A stretch of DNA of 64,000 nucleotides from contig NZ_JACHCM010000004.1 of assembly GCF_014200755.1 (NCBI RefSeq), positions 248,001-312,000 of the forward strand, read 5' to 3'. The stretch is from Rhodanobacter sp. ANJX3 (GTDB lineage: Bacteria; Pseudomonadota; Gammaproteobacteria; Xanthomonadales; Rhodanobacteraceae). A program made the position numbers and the translations under genes. The notes under the pieces were generated by a model. The model saw only the letters and a list, made by a program, of their open reading frames with translations, searched no databases and was not told where the DNA came from. Below are positions 9,181 through 17,506 of this stretch, in pieces. Numbering within the stretch: the stretch's first letter is position 1; each line of letters starts with the position of its first letter.

Positions 9181-9746
9181 TGCCAGTTACCGACATCCTG
9201 GCTGTAGCCGTCGCCGCCGGGCTTGCCGTCCTGCCCGTAGAAAATCAGATCGAAGTTGCCGTGCTGGCCCGGATACTGGTAACCGAACGGGTGGCCCCAA
9301 GGATCCTTCAACTCGGACTCTTTCGCGTACGGACCCTGCCAGTTCGTCGCGTTCGCCGGCTTGGTCATCAGGTCGTCGAGCTGTTGCGGCGGCGAGCCGT
9401 TGTCGAGCGCGTAATTCTCGATTTTCTGGCTGAGCGTCATCAACTGCGCCTTGCCCGCGCCGTACTTGCCCTTGTCCACGTTCTTGCCGACCTGGGTCAC
9501 CACCACCGCGCCGATGATGCCGATCAGCACGATCACCGCCAGCATTTCGAGCAGGGTGAAGCCTGAGACGCGCGATGCGCGCAGGGAACGGGGAACGGGG
9601 AACGGGGAACGGGAGGTTGATCGCGGACTTTCGTCACGCGCTTCGAAAGGATTCACATTGCTGCGCAAGAGTTGATTTGGCAAAGCACTCTCATGTTCCC
9701 CATTCCCCGTTCCCCGTTCCCGCTTCATCAAATAACCCATCGTCAT
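9177..9746 (-). CDS. gspG: Type II secretion major pseudopilin GspG, with repeat-derived leader
   Basis: Major pseudopilin that polymerises into the periplasmic pseudopilus. The mature part is canonical: FTLLEMLAVIVLIGIIGAVV, then the Ca-binding C-terminal region YGQDGKPGGDGYSQDV. In contrast the leader is about 60 residues long, because an inverted GGGAACG repeat (9584-9613 and 9695-9722) lies between the start and the cleavage site SG/F. Possible starts are 9767 (4-bp overlap with gspF), 9746 and 9740; the sequence GGAGAG just before 9746 fits best as ribosome site for the ATG at 9740-9746. Normal GspG leaders are below 20 residues, so the extension is acquired. Whether prepilin peptidase still processes it efficiently cannot be read from sequence. 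Confidence 0.9.
   Translation of the reverse strand: MTMGYLMKRERGTGNGEHESALPNQLLRSNVNPFEARDESPRSTSRSPFPVPRSLRASRVSGFTLLEMLAVIVLIGIIGAVVVTQVGKNVDKGKYGAGKAQLMTLSQKIENYALDNGSPPQQLDDLMTKPANATNWQGPYAKESELKDPWGHPFGYQYPGQHGNFDLIFYGQDGKPGGDGYSQDVGNWQ
9584..9722. repeat. GGGAACG tandem/inverted repeat inside gspG leader (G-quadruplex-prone)
   Basis: The plus strand carries GGGAAC, three GGGGAAC units and a final GGG at 9584-9613. Its inverse complement, with one mismatch, lies at 9695-9722, about 80 bp away. The G-tracts of 3-4 separated by AAC satisfy the intramolecular G-quadruplex rule on the plus strand, the non-coding strand here. The whole element lies inside the gspG leader sequence. Confidence 0.88.
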
Positions 9747-9763
9747 CTCTCCGTTCAAAATCG

Positions 9764-10981
9764 TCATTGGATATTGCTGGTCAGACTCAGCAGCGGCAAC
9801 AGGATCGCCGCCATGATGATCGCTACCATCACCGTCATCACGATGGTCAGTGCCGGCACCAGGGCAGCCAGCAGGCGATCGATCGCACGCTTGGATTCAA
9901 GCTCGAAGGTGTCGGCGACTTTCAGCAGCATGGTGTCGAGCTGGCCGGCTTCTTCGCCGACCTGGACCATCTGCATCGCCAGCCGTGGAAACAGCTTCGA
10001 CTGGCCGAGCGCGAGACTCAGACCGGAGCCGCCCTTGACCTGCTCATGCGCCTGGATCAGCGCGGCGTCCAGCGCCCGATTGCTGGTGACCTGGCGCGCG
10101 ATGGTCAGCGAACTCAGCAGCGGCACGCCATTTTTCAGCAGCGTGCCGAGCGTGCGGGCGATGCGTGCCGTTTCGACTTTCAACAGCAGCGGACCGACCA
10201 GCTTCATCGTCAATAGTTTTGTATTCCAGGCCAGCCGCGCATCGGGATCGCGCAGGCGCGCGCGCCAGAAAAATGCGCCACCGCCGATCAGCAGCAGGAT
10301 CAGCCACCACCAGGATTGCAGCGTATTGCCCAGTACCAGTACCGCCTGGGTGATCCACGGAATGGGTACTTGCATGTCGGCAAAAATCGGCACGAACTGC
10401 GGCACCACGTAGGCCAGCAGCAGGACCAGCGAACCGAGCACGCCCACCATCAGAAACGCCGGGTAGATAAGCGCGTTGACGATGCTGCCGCGCAGCGCCT
10501 GCGCGCGCTCCAGATAGTCGGCCAGACGACGCAGGGTTTCTTCGAGCGAGCCGCCCGCCTCGCCCGCGCGGACCAGGCTGATGTACAGCTTGGGAAACAC
10601 GCCGAGCTCCTCGTCCATCGACTGCGACAGCGTGGTGCCGCCGCGCACGCGGTCGCGCACGCGTTCGACCATCTTCTTGGCGTGCTCGCCCTCGGGCAGG
10701 TCCAGCAGGATGCTCAGTGCGCGATCGAGCGGCTGGCCTGCGCTCAACAGGGTCGCCAGCTGATGGGTGAACTGGGCCAGCTGATCGCCGCTGAACGGCC
10801 CGCGCTTGAACAAGCCGGCCAGCCCGCTGCCGCCCGCGGCGCCGTCGGCCGGCTGCGCGGCCAGCAGAGTGTGGCCCTGATCCTGCAGGCGACCGATGAC
10901 GTCCTCGACGCTGGCCGCCTCCATCTGGCCCTGCAGCATTTCGCCCGAATCGCTGACCGCCTTGTAGCTGAATTGCGCCAC
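9764..10981 (-). CDS. gspF: Type II secretion inner-membrane platform protein GspF
   Basis: A 405-aa polytopic protein forming the inner-membrane platform that couples ATPase GspE to pseudopilus assembly. It starts with MAQFSYKAVSDSGEMLQGQMEAAS, the typical GspF/PilC opening. It has two T2SSF cytoplasmic domains (about residues 70-190 and 275-395), each with the conserved helical pattern ALRGSIVNALIYPAFL / AIDRLLAALVPALTIVM, and three hydrophobic helices near 170, 220 and 380. One base separates it from gspE, and the stop overlaps the open frame of gspG. Confidence 0.95.
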   Translation of the reverse strand: MAQFSYKAVSDSGEMLQGQMEAASVEDVIGRLQDQGHTLLAAQPADGAAGGSGLAGLFKRGPFSGDQLAQFTHQLATLLSAGQPLDRALSILLDLPEGEHAKKMVERVRDRVRGGTTLSQSMDEELGVFPKLYISLVRAGEAGGSLEETLRRLADYLERAQALRGSIVNALIYPAFLMVGVLGSLVLLLAYVVPQFVPIFADMQVPIPWITQAVLVLGNTLQSWWWLILLLIGGGAFFWRARLRDPDARLAWNTKLLTMKLVGPLLLKVETARIARTLGTLLKNGVPLLSSLTIARQVTSNRALDAALIQAHEQVKGGSGLSLALGQSKLFPRLAMQMVQVGEEAGQLDTMLLKVADTFELESKRAIDRLLAALVPALTIVMTVMVAIIMAAILLPLLSLTSNIQ

Positions 10982-10982
10982 G

Positions 10983-12716
10983 TCAACCGTCCTGTGTGAC
11001 GCGCATGACTTCTTCGAGGGTAGTCACGCCGGCCACGGCCTTGGCGATGCCGTCCTCGTACATGGTGCGCATGCCCTCGCTGCGCGCCTGGCGCTCGATC
11101 TCGCCGGCGTCGGCGCGCTGCATCACCAGCCGGCGCAACGGATCGCTCATGGTGAGAAATTCCATGATCGCGCGACGGCCGCGATAGCCGGTCGGGTTGG
11201 CCGCGCTGGTGCCCGGCTTCCACAATCGGATAGGCCGCTCGTCGGTGTATTTTTCCAGTTCGAATTGTTCGATCACCTCGGGCAGCGCTTCGTAAGAAAT
11301 CGCCGTTTCCGGATCGAGCCGGCGCACCAGCCGCTGGGCCAGGATGCCGTTGATGGTGGAGCCGAGCAGGTAATCCTCCACGCCCATGTCGAGCAGACGC
11401 GTGATGCCTCCCGCCGCGCTGTTGGTGTGCAGGGTCGACAACACTAGGTGACCGGTGAGCGCGGACTGGATCGCGATGCGGCAGGTTTCCAGATCGCGCA
11501 TTTCGCCGATCATGATGACGTCCGGATCCTGGCGCATGATCGAACGCAGCGCGCCGGAAAAATCCAGCCCGATCTGCGGTTTCACCTGAATCTGGTTGAT
11601 GCCTTCGAGCTGGTACTCGACCGGGTCTTCGACCGTGATGATTTTCACGTCCGACGTGTTGATCTGCGACAGCGCGGTGTACAGCGTGGTGGTCTTGCCC
11701 GAGCCGGTCGGGCCGGTGACCAGCAGGATGCCGTGCGGACGCTGCAGCACGTCGACGAAGCGCTGCTGGAAGCTGTCGGTAAACCCCAGCGACGCGAAAT
11801 CGAACACCACCGATTCGCGATCGAGGATACGCATGACCACCGACTCGCCGAAGCTGGTCGGCACGGTCGACACGCGCAGGTCGAGCTCCTTGCCCTGCAC
11901 GCGCAGTTGGATGCGGCCGTCCTGCGGCAGGCGGCGTTCGGCGATATTGAGCCGCGCCATGATCTTGACGCGCGAGATCACCGCGGCGGTCGACGACGAG
12001 GGCGGCGCTTCCACCTCGTGCAGCACGCCGTCGATGCGATAACGCACCTTCAGGCGATTTTCGAACGGCTCGATATGCACGTCCGAAGCGCGCTGCTCGA
12101 CCGCGCGCTGCAGGATCAGATTGACCAGCCGAATGACGGGCGCTTCGGAGGCAAGGTCGCGCAGATGCTCGACGTCGTCCTCTTCGGCGGCGCTGCCGTC
12201 GAGGTTTTCCACGATGGTGCCCATCGCCGAGCGGCCGGTGCCGTAATAACGTTCGATCAATCCGTCGATTTCCGAACGCAGGCCCACGCGCAGCGCCACC
12301 GGCCGGCCGGCCGCCAGCGTCACCGCCTGCAGCGGATACGGATCGGCCGGATCGGAGACGATCAAGGCCAAGCCGTCTTTTTCGTCCTGTACCGGCACCA
12401 CGTGCTGCTGCTTCAAAAAGCGCAGGGAAATGTCCAGATCGGTCGGCGGCAGCTCGGGCGCGTCGCGCGCCGCCAGCAGCGGTACCTGCAGCAGCTCGGC
12501 CCAGGCCTCGGCCAGATCGCGCTCGGAAACCAGACCAAGGCGCGCCATCAGTGTGGTCAGCGTGCCTTCGGCCGACTCTTCGTGCAGACGACGCGCGCGG
12601 CCCAGGTCGCTGTCCTTCAGGCGGCCACGCGCCACCAGCCACGCGCAAACTTCCGCTTCGCGATCGTCTGCCACCGTGCCGGCCCCGCTTACCGCCGGCT
12701 TGATGACTGCCGACAT
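10983..12716 (-). CDS. gspE: Type II secretion ATPase GspE (lacks the tetracysteine zinc motif)
   Basis: Cytoplasmic assembly ATPase, 577 aa. The start at 12716 was chosen for the upstream GGTGGA ribosome site (5 bases away); an ATG at 12767 is in frame but has no such site. The N1E/MshEN-like domain spans about residues 20-150. Walker A GPTGSGKT is at 335-342, followed by the Asp box, Walker B and His box (LSTLHTNSA). In the region where PulE/EpsE-type ATPases carry a four-cysteine zinc motif, this protein has LDPETAISYE and KPGTSAANPTGYRGR, with no cysteine at all. It is first in the operon, followed after one base by gspF, and drives export of folded exoproteins across the outer membrane. 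Confidence 0.95.
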   Translation of the reverse strand: MSAVIKPAVSGAGTVADDREAEVCAWLVARGRLKDSDLGRARRLHEESAEGTLTTLMARLGLVSERDLAEAWAELLQVPLLAARDAPELPPTDLDISLRFLKQQHVVPVQDEKDGLALIVSDPADPYPLQAVTLAAGRPVALRVGLRSEIDGLIERYYGTGRSAMGTIVENLDGSAAEEDDVEHLRDLASEAPVIRLVNLILQRAVEQRASDVHIEPFENRLKVRYRIDGVLHEVEAPPSSSTAAVISRVKIMARLNIAERRLPQDGRIQLRVQGKELDLRVSTVPTSFGESVVMRILDRESVVFDFASLGFTDSFQQRFVDVLQRPHGILLVTGPTGSGKTTTLYTALSQINTSDVKIITVEDPVEYQLEGINQIQVKPQIGLDFSGALRSIMRQDPDVIMIGEMRDLETCRIAIQSALTGHLVLSTLHTNSAAGGITRLLDMGVEDYLLGSTINGILAQRLVRRLDPETAISYEALPEVIEQFELEKYTDERPIRLWKPGTSAANPTGYRGRRAIMEFLTMSDPLRRLVMQRADAGEIERQARSEGMRTMYEDGIAKAVAGVTTLEEVMRVTQDG

Positions 12717-13102
12717 GATTCCACCCCGCTCAATGCCTGTGTGAGCCGTCAACGCTGGTTTGCGCAAACCACCCGCTCCGACGAAATGACCACCATAACT
12801 AGCACAACTTCGTTATCCAGATGTGGCCACCGATGAATGGACCGACGGCCGTCACACCCTGTTTCCTGCGATGGCGTCTGAACTACCCGCCGACACGCAT
12901 CGCACGCAAAACACCCACCATTGTGACGTTTCCAATCGTCCAGCGGCGCATTCCTAGCTTAGGAAAATTTCCTGCATCCCCACCGTGGGGCAGCGGACTA
13001 TCTGAGTCTGACCCGAGTGCCGACGGTTAGTTCGAAAGGCCGACGGGAACTGCGGCTTTTGCCGGCACGCTCGATGAGCGTCGGGGTTGCGGAATACGAT
13101 GG
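12717..13102. other. Intergenic region upstream of the type II secretion operon
   Basis: 386 bp without a convincing gene. It must hold the promoter of gspE on the minus strand. I see two short palindromic stretches, CCTA-GCT-TAGG and GGAAAATTTCC, near 12950-12972, which could be operator-like, but no clear -10/-35 pair. Confidence 0.4.
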
Positions 13103-13550
13103 ATGCTGGGGTCCGATGCCGCCCATACGAAAAACATATCGGCGACATTAGCCACTCTCACGCCATCGGTGATGCTTTGCGCGCATGCACAGCCTGTCGA
13201 TAGCGCTGCCGCCGACAGCGCGCCGGTGCGCATCCTCGACATTTTTTGGCGAAAATCTTGCCCCATCAAGAGCTTGTTCAAAGGTCGAGGTCACTGCGAC
13301 AACGGCATCGACACATCGAATGCCGCACCGCAGGGTGTCACCCCCAGCTTGTCGCTGCACGATATTCCACTACTGCGCCCGGGCAAGGTGCTCGAAGTCA
13401 CTCCCGGCAGGGTCGTGACCCAGGACCCGGGCCACAGCAGGGCCGACCCGTATTTTCTGCGCGATACAACCTCGATCACGGCACGGATTTCGCCGCCAGT
13501 GTAGACGGCGTGCCGATGAACATGCCGACCGATGCCCACGGCCAGAGCCA
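13103..13550 (+). pseudogene. Remnant of a TonB-dependent receptor (plug region, frameshifted)
   Basis: The plus frame from 13103 reads into a recognisable TonB-receptor plug sequence, SLSLHDIPLLRPGKVLEVTPG and RVVTQDPGHSRADPYFLR. At about 13462-13464 one base is missing; in the next frame the protein continues as YNLDHGTDFAASVDGVPMNM and PTDAHGQS. Intact relatives read FLRGYNLDHGTDFA without interruption. After HGQS the homology ends abruptly, and tatD begins 130 bp later, so the whole beta-barrel is gone. The start and signal-like N-terminus (MLCAHAQPVDSAAADS) are uncertain. I therefore read this as a decayed receptor fragment, not an expressed gene. Confidence 0.75.
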
Positions 13551-13678
13551 ACGGCATCGCCGTGCATCCGGGCGAACCGCGCGAGATGCGCCGGAGCCTG
13601 GATCCGAAGCTCCGCCCGACCGGCTTGTCGTCGTGTCAATGTCTGGGACAATGGCGCTTTGCTCAAAGCGGTTCAACC

Positions 13679-14467
13679 ATGCAGTTGCTCGACATCGGCG
13701 TCAATCTCGGTCACGAATCGTTTCAGCCCGATCTCGACGCGGTGCTGCAGCGCGCGGCCGAGCACGGCGTGGGCCGGATGATCGTGACCGGCGCCTCGCG
13801 TGAGGGCAGCGCACATGCGCTGGCGCTGGCCAAGGCGCATCCCGGCCTGTTGCGGGCTACTGCAGGCGTGCATCCGCATCACGCGATCGACTACGACGAT
13901 GCCACCGATGCGCTGCTGCGCGAACTGGCGCGCGATCCCTTCGTGCGCGCCGTCGGCGAAACCGGGCTGGACTACAACCGCAATTATTCGCCGCGCGAGG
14001 TGCAGCTGCAGGTATTCGAGCGGCAGCTGCAGATCGCCGTCGACCTGCAGCTGCCGCTGTTTCTGCACCAGCGCGACGCGCATCAGGATTTTCTTGCACT
14101 GCTGCGGCGCTATCGCGACAAGGTGCCGGCCGCGGTGGTGCACTGCTTTACCGATACCGCTGAAGCGCTGCGCGATTATCTGGCGCTGGACTGCCATATC
14201 GGCATCACCGGCTGGATCTGCGACGAACGCCGCGGCGGCCATCTGCGCGAACTGGTGCGCGAGATTCCTGCCGATCGCCTGATGATCGAAACCGACGCGC
14301 CGTATCTGCTGCCGCGCACGATACGGCCACAGCCCAAACACCGGCGCAACGAGCCGATGTATCTGCGGCACATCTGCGAGGAGATCGCGCGCGATCGGGG
14401 AGAAACGACTGACGTCACCGCCGCCAACAGCACGGCGACGGCCGAGGCCTTTTTCCGGCTATCGTGA
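13679..14467 (+). CDS. tatD: TatD family metal-dependent deoxyribonuclease
   Basis: A 262-aa TIM-barrel hydrolase of the TatD family. The start MQLLDIGVNL was chosen because a metal-binding N-terminal strand (LLDIGVNL) is expected to open the protein and the upstream reading frame is unrelated. Conserved metal ligands are visible: AGVHPHH, Glu in VRAVGETGLDYNRNYS, His in LPLFLHQRDAH and VVHCFTD, and ETDAPYLLPRTIRP, which ends the active site. The RNEPMYLRHICEEIA helix is typical. TatD enzymes are 3'-5' exonucleases with roles in DNA repair and degradation, despite the historical link to Tat export. The gene converges with rluE. Confidence 0.93.
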   Translation: MQLLDIGVNLGHESFQPDLDAVLQRAAEHGVGRMIVTGASREGSAHALALAKAHPGLLRATAGVHPHHAIDYDDATDALLRELARDPFVRAVGETGLDYNRNYSPREVQLQVFERQLQIAVDLQLPLFLHQRDAHQDFLALLRRYRDKVPAAVVHCFTDTAEALRDYLALDCHIGITGWICDERRGGHLRELVREIPADRLMIETDAPYLLPRTIRPQPKHRRNEPMYLRHICEEIARDRGETTDVTAANSTATAEAFFRLS

Positions 14468-14513
14468 TTGGCGATGGCGGCGCGGCGCCCGCGGGCTGCC
14501 TGGGTGTGACTGC

Positions 14514-15050
14514 TTACCGGGACAGCACGCGCGTCTCGCCCAGTCCCAGACCATCCAGCGCATGCTCGCCGATCTGCGCGCGTATCAGGCGCAACGTAGG
14601 AAAGCCCACCGCCGCCGTCATGCGTCGCACCTGCCGGTTGCGGCCCTCGCGTATGGATAGGCTGAGCCAGCTGGTCGGGAGGTGCTTGCGAAAGCGCACC
14701 GGCGGATCGCGGGGCCATAGCCAATCCGGCTCATCAACGCGCTTCACCTCGGCCGGAAGCGTCGGACCATCCTTCAACGACACGCCCGTCCTCAATGCGA
14801 GCAGCGCCATGTCGTCGATCTCGCCATCGACCTGGACCACATACGTTTTCGGCTGCTTGTGCCGCGGATCGGTGAGCCGATGCGCCAGCGCGCCATCGTC
14901 GGTCAGCAGCAGCAGACCCTCGCTGTCCTGATCGAGCCGTCCAGCCGCATAGACGTCTTTTTGTTTCACAAAATCGGCCAGCGTACGCCGGCCATTTTCG
15001 TCGGTGAATTGGCAGAGCACGCCGTACGGTTTGTTCAACGCGATCAACAC
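14514..15050 (-). CDS. rluE: 23S rRNA pseudouridine synthase RluE
   Basis: A 178-aa stand-alone pseudouridine synthase of the RsuA/RluB/E/F family, lacking an S4 domain. It has the start [15 protein letters not shown], the catalytic Asp motif [19 protein letters not shown], and the C-terminal [21 protein letters not shown] motif. Length and lack of S4 fit RluE, which modifies uridine 2457 of 23S rRNA in E. coli; other family members cannot be fully excluded. 37 bp separate it from the upstream methyltransferase-like gene on the same strand. Confidence 0.88.
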   Translation of the reverse strand: MLIALNKPYGVLCQFTDENGRRTLADFVKQKDVYAAGRLDQDSEGLLLLTDDGALAHRLTDPRHKQPKTYVVQVDGEIDDMALLALRTGVSLKDGPTLPAEVKRVDEPDWLWPRDPPVRFRKHLPTSWLSLSIREGRNRQVRRMTAAVGFPTLRLIRAQIGEHALDGLGLGETRVLSR

Positions 15051-15087
15051 GGCGCCACGCTGCCCTGCCGCTGACTCATCCGACGGT

Positions 15088-16005
15088 TCAGTGGGTCGAA
15101 CTGGCGGCCGCCGGCATCACCGGCTTGATGAAGCGCAACGTCATGCGGTCGGATTCGCCGATCGCCTGATACTTGGCCTTGTCGGTATCGCCCAGCGCGT
15201 ACGTCGGCGGCAACGTCCACACGCCTTTCGGATAATTCTTCGTGTCCTTCGGATTCGCATTGATCTCGCTGCTATCTTCCAGCACGAAACCGGCGTCGGT
15301 CGCCATCTTCACCACATACTTGGTCGGCAGGTAGCCGCTCTTCTTCACCGCGTCCAGCGCCGCGCCGTCGTCGGCGCGATGGTCGACCACGCCGAGCACG
15401 CCACCCGGCCTCAGTACGGCATAGAACGCCTTGAACATCGCCGGCGTGGTATCGGCCATGACCCAGTTGTGCACGTTGCGAAAGGTCAGCACCAGATCGG
15501 CCGAGCCGGGCGCGCCGAACACCGGCGCCTTGGGGTCGAACGCGACGAACTTCGCGTTGCCGTAGCGCATCAGGTCGGAGGCGAACTTGCGCTGCAGCGC
15601 ATCCTGATCCTTGCGCGCCTCGTCGCTGCTGTCGGGCTTTTCCACGGCAGCCACGTAGTGCCCGTTATCGTGCAGCAGCGGCGCCAGAATCTCGCTGTAC
15701 CAGCCGCCGCCGGGCGTGATTTCGATCACCGTCTGATCCGGGCGAATGCCGAAAAACTGCAGCGTCGCCTTGGGGTGGCGATAAACGTCGCGCGCGCGGT
15801 TGTTGGGCGAGCGCCAGTCGCCAGCCAGAGCGGCATCCAGCTGCTGGCCGGTGAAATCACTGGCACTGGTGGGAGGCACCAAGGCATCGGCCGGCTGATC
15901 CTGCACCGTCGAAGCCGGCGCAGCCTGCGCCATCGCCAATGTCGGCAAGCCGATGCAGGCGGCCAGCAAACATGCTGCAAGCGCGCGCGAACGATTCATT
16001 TCCAT
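15088..16005 (-). CDS. Exported class I methyltransferase-like protein
   Basis: A 305-aa protein with a Sec signal peptide ([21 protein letters not shown]), followed by a Rossmann-type methyltransferase fold. The motif I region is [19 protein letters not shown] and the later part is [14 protein letters not shown]. This class of predicted SAM-dependent methyltransferases with signal peptides is widespread in proteobacteria. The substrate, and how SAM would be available in the periplasm, are unknown, so activity is uncertain. The start at 16005 (MEMNRS) is preferred over the far upstream frame because the signal peptide begins there; an ATG two codons downstream is equally possible. Confidence 0.8.
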   Translation of the reverse strand: MEMNRSRALAACLLAACIGLPTLAMAQAAPASTVQDQPADALVPPTSASDFTGQQLDAALAGDWRSPNNRARDVYRHPKATLQFFGIRPDQTVIEITPGGGWYSEILAPLLHDNGHYVAAVEKPDSSDEARKDQDALQRKFASDLMRYGNAKFVAFDPKAPVFGAPGSADLVLTFRNVHNWVMADTTPAMFKAFYAVLRPGGVLGVVDHRADDGAALDAVKKSGYLPTKYVVKMATDAGFVLEDSSEINANPKDTKNYPKGVWTLPPTYALGDTDKAKYQAIGESDRMTLRFIKPVMPAAASSTH

Positions 16006-16164
16006 ACTGCCTGCCCCTTTGCCCTTAGCTTCAATGGTGATTGAACTGACGCCGTCTCCGTCCGTGTCATAACGACCGTAGCGCATGTGGAAGCGCGCTG
16101 GCGTGAAGGCATTCTACGTTACGCTCGGTGGCCAATCAGACATAGACCGTCTATAACCCTCGCA

Positions 16165-17106
16165 TTATTTGCCCTTTCTCGACTCCGTCATCGGCATATC
16201 GGCCGACGCTTGCACCGACATGTACGTCATCGATTCACCGTAGCGATGCGCCTCCTCGCGTATCCATTCGCGGAACACGCGAAAACCGGCATGCCCAAGC
16301 GAGCGCTCCGGATAGACGAGATGGTAGGCCTCCGGAATATGCAGATAGCGCTGACCCAGCACATGCAGCAGGCCTGCATCGATCAGCGGGCGTGCCATCA
16401 CCATCCGCCCCAGGGCCACGCCCATCCCTTCCAGCGCGGCACGCTGTAGCGCGTCCGTCGTGTCGAACTGCGCCACGAAGCGCCTGGGCGCGTGGCCGCC
16501 GATCTGCTCGAACCAATCGCGCCAGCGCTCACTGGGGTCGCCAAGCAACGGCCACAGGCTCATGTCGCCCGGGTCTGCGCCCGGCAAATGTTGCAGCAGG
16601 GCGGACGACGCCACCGGCACGATCCATTCGTCGAACAGGTGTTCGCTGCGCACGCCATGCCAATGACCTTTGCCATAGCGTATGGCGACGTCGACAGGAT
16701 CACGCGCAAAGTCGACCAGCGCACTGGAGGACTGCAGATTGAGCTCCAGCTCGGGATGCATGGCAACTAGACTGGCCACGCGCGGCATCAACCAGCTCGA
16801 CATCACGCCGGACAGGGTGCTGATGGTCAGTGCCGCCTCACGACGGCACTGGTAAGTCGCCATCGCCAGCTCGATACCCTCGAAATGATGCGCCACCGCC
16901 TCCATCAGGCGGCGCCCCTCGGCGGTGAGTTGCACGCCGCGCGGACCGCGGTCGAACAGCTTGCGCTCCATCCGCTGCTCCAGCTGGCGCATCTGGTGGC
17001 TTAGCGCGCTGACGGTAAGGCTCGCCTGCTCCGCGGCACGCGACAGGTTGCCCAGGCGGGCGACCAGCACGAATTGTTGCAACAGGCTCAGCGGCAACCT
17101 ACTCAT
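16165..17106 (-). CDS. LysR-family transcriptional regulator (GcvA-like)
   Basis: A 313-aa LysR-type regulator. A winged helix-turn-helix occupies the first 65 residues (LSLLQQFVLVARLGNLSRAA, SALSHQMRQLEQRMERKLFD), and the rest is a periplasmic-binding-protein-like effector domain. The region around VDVAIRYGKGHWHGVRSEHL is typical of the GcvA/AmpR branch. It is transcribed away from the small hypothetical gene and the aldo/keto reductase, with about 105 bp between the divergent starts, which is the usual arrangement for a LysR regulator controlling its neighbour. No inducer can be inferred. Confidence 0.9.
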   Translation of the reverse strand: MSRLPLSLLQQFVLVARLGNLSRAAEQASLTVSALSHQMRQLEQRMERKLFDRGPRGVQLTAEGRRLMEAVAHHFEGIELAMATYQCRREAALTISTLSGVMSSWLMPRVASLVAMHPELELNLQSSSALVDFARDPVDVAIRYGKGHWHGVRSEHLFDEWIVPVASSALLQHLPGADPGDMSLWPLLGDPSERWRDWFEQIGGHAPRRFVAQFDTTDALQRAALEGMGVALGRMVMARPLIDAGLLHVLGQRYLHIPEAYHLVYPERSLGHAGFRVFREWIREEAHRYGESMTYMSVQASADMPMTESRKGK

Positions 17107-17213
17107 CTTGAATTTCTCTCAAGTCTATCTTGTGAATATATCGCTTTTTCCAGCAGGACCTGACGCCTACCTTGAGCACAGCCCAAACCCAAGGCCTCAA
17201 GGGAGTCACCTTT

Positions 17214-17399
17214 ATGAATCCGCTGTGGAAAAATCTGCTGTACTTGCACGGCCACATCACCCACGCCGAGCTGGCCTGGAAACCCGACACGCGCATCCCG
17301 CCGAATCCACCCAAGGCGGTCATCGCCATCGGCAAGCCGAGGTTCGTGGCGCGGTCGACCTGCGCATTGGCGTGGCCAAGGCTGATCGCGCCGCGCTGA
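17214..17399 (+). CDS. Small hypothetical protein, possibly truncated
   Basis: A 61-aa frame with a good ribosome site (GGGAG 8 bases before the ATG), opening MNPLWKNLLYLHGHITHAEL. It lies between the divergent LysR gene and the aldo/keto reductase. The next frame over stays open after 17340 (EVRGAVDLRIGVAKADRAAL), which could be the original continuation after a frameshift. The product is not recognised. No membrane helix or signal peptide is evident. It may be a real small protein or a decaying gene. Confidence 0.4.
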   Translation: MNPLWKNLLYLHGHITHAELAWKPDTRIPPNPPKAVIAIGKPRFVARSTCALAWPRLIAPR

Positions 17400-17506
17400 A
17401 GCAAATCGGCCGGTCGGTCTGCGCTACGTCATGGCCCTATACGTCACGCCCGCTTTGCCTGGACGAGTGCATGCTTGGTACTTTCCATTGCACGAGGTAT
17501 GTCTCC

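Noticed and set aside
9584..9722. CRISPR-like or minisatellite interpretation of the GGGAACG repeats
   Set aside because: Units are 7 bp, not separated by unique spacers, and arranged as an inverted pair. No cas gene is in the window.
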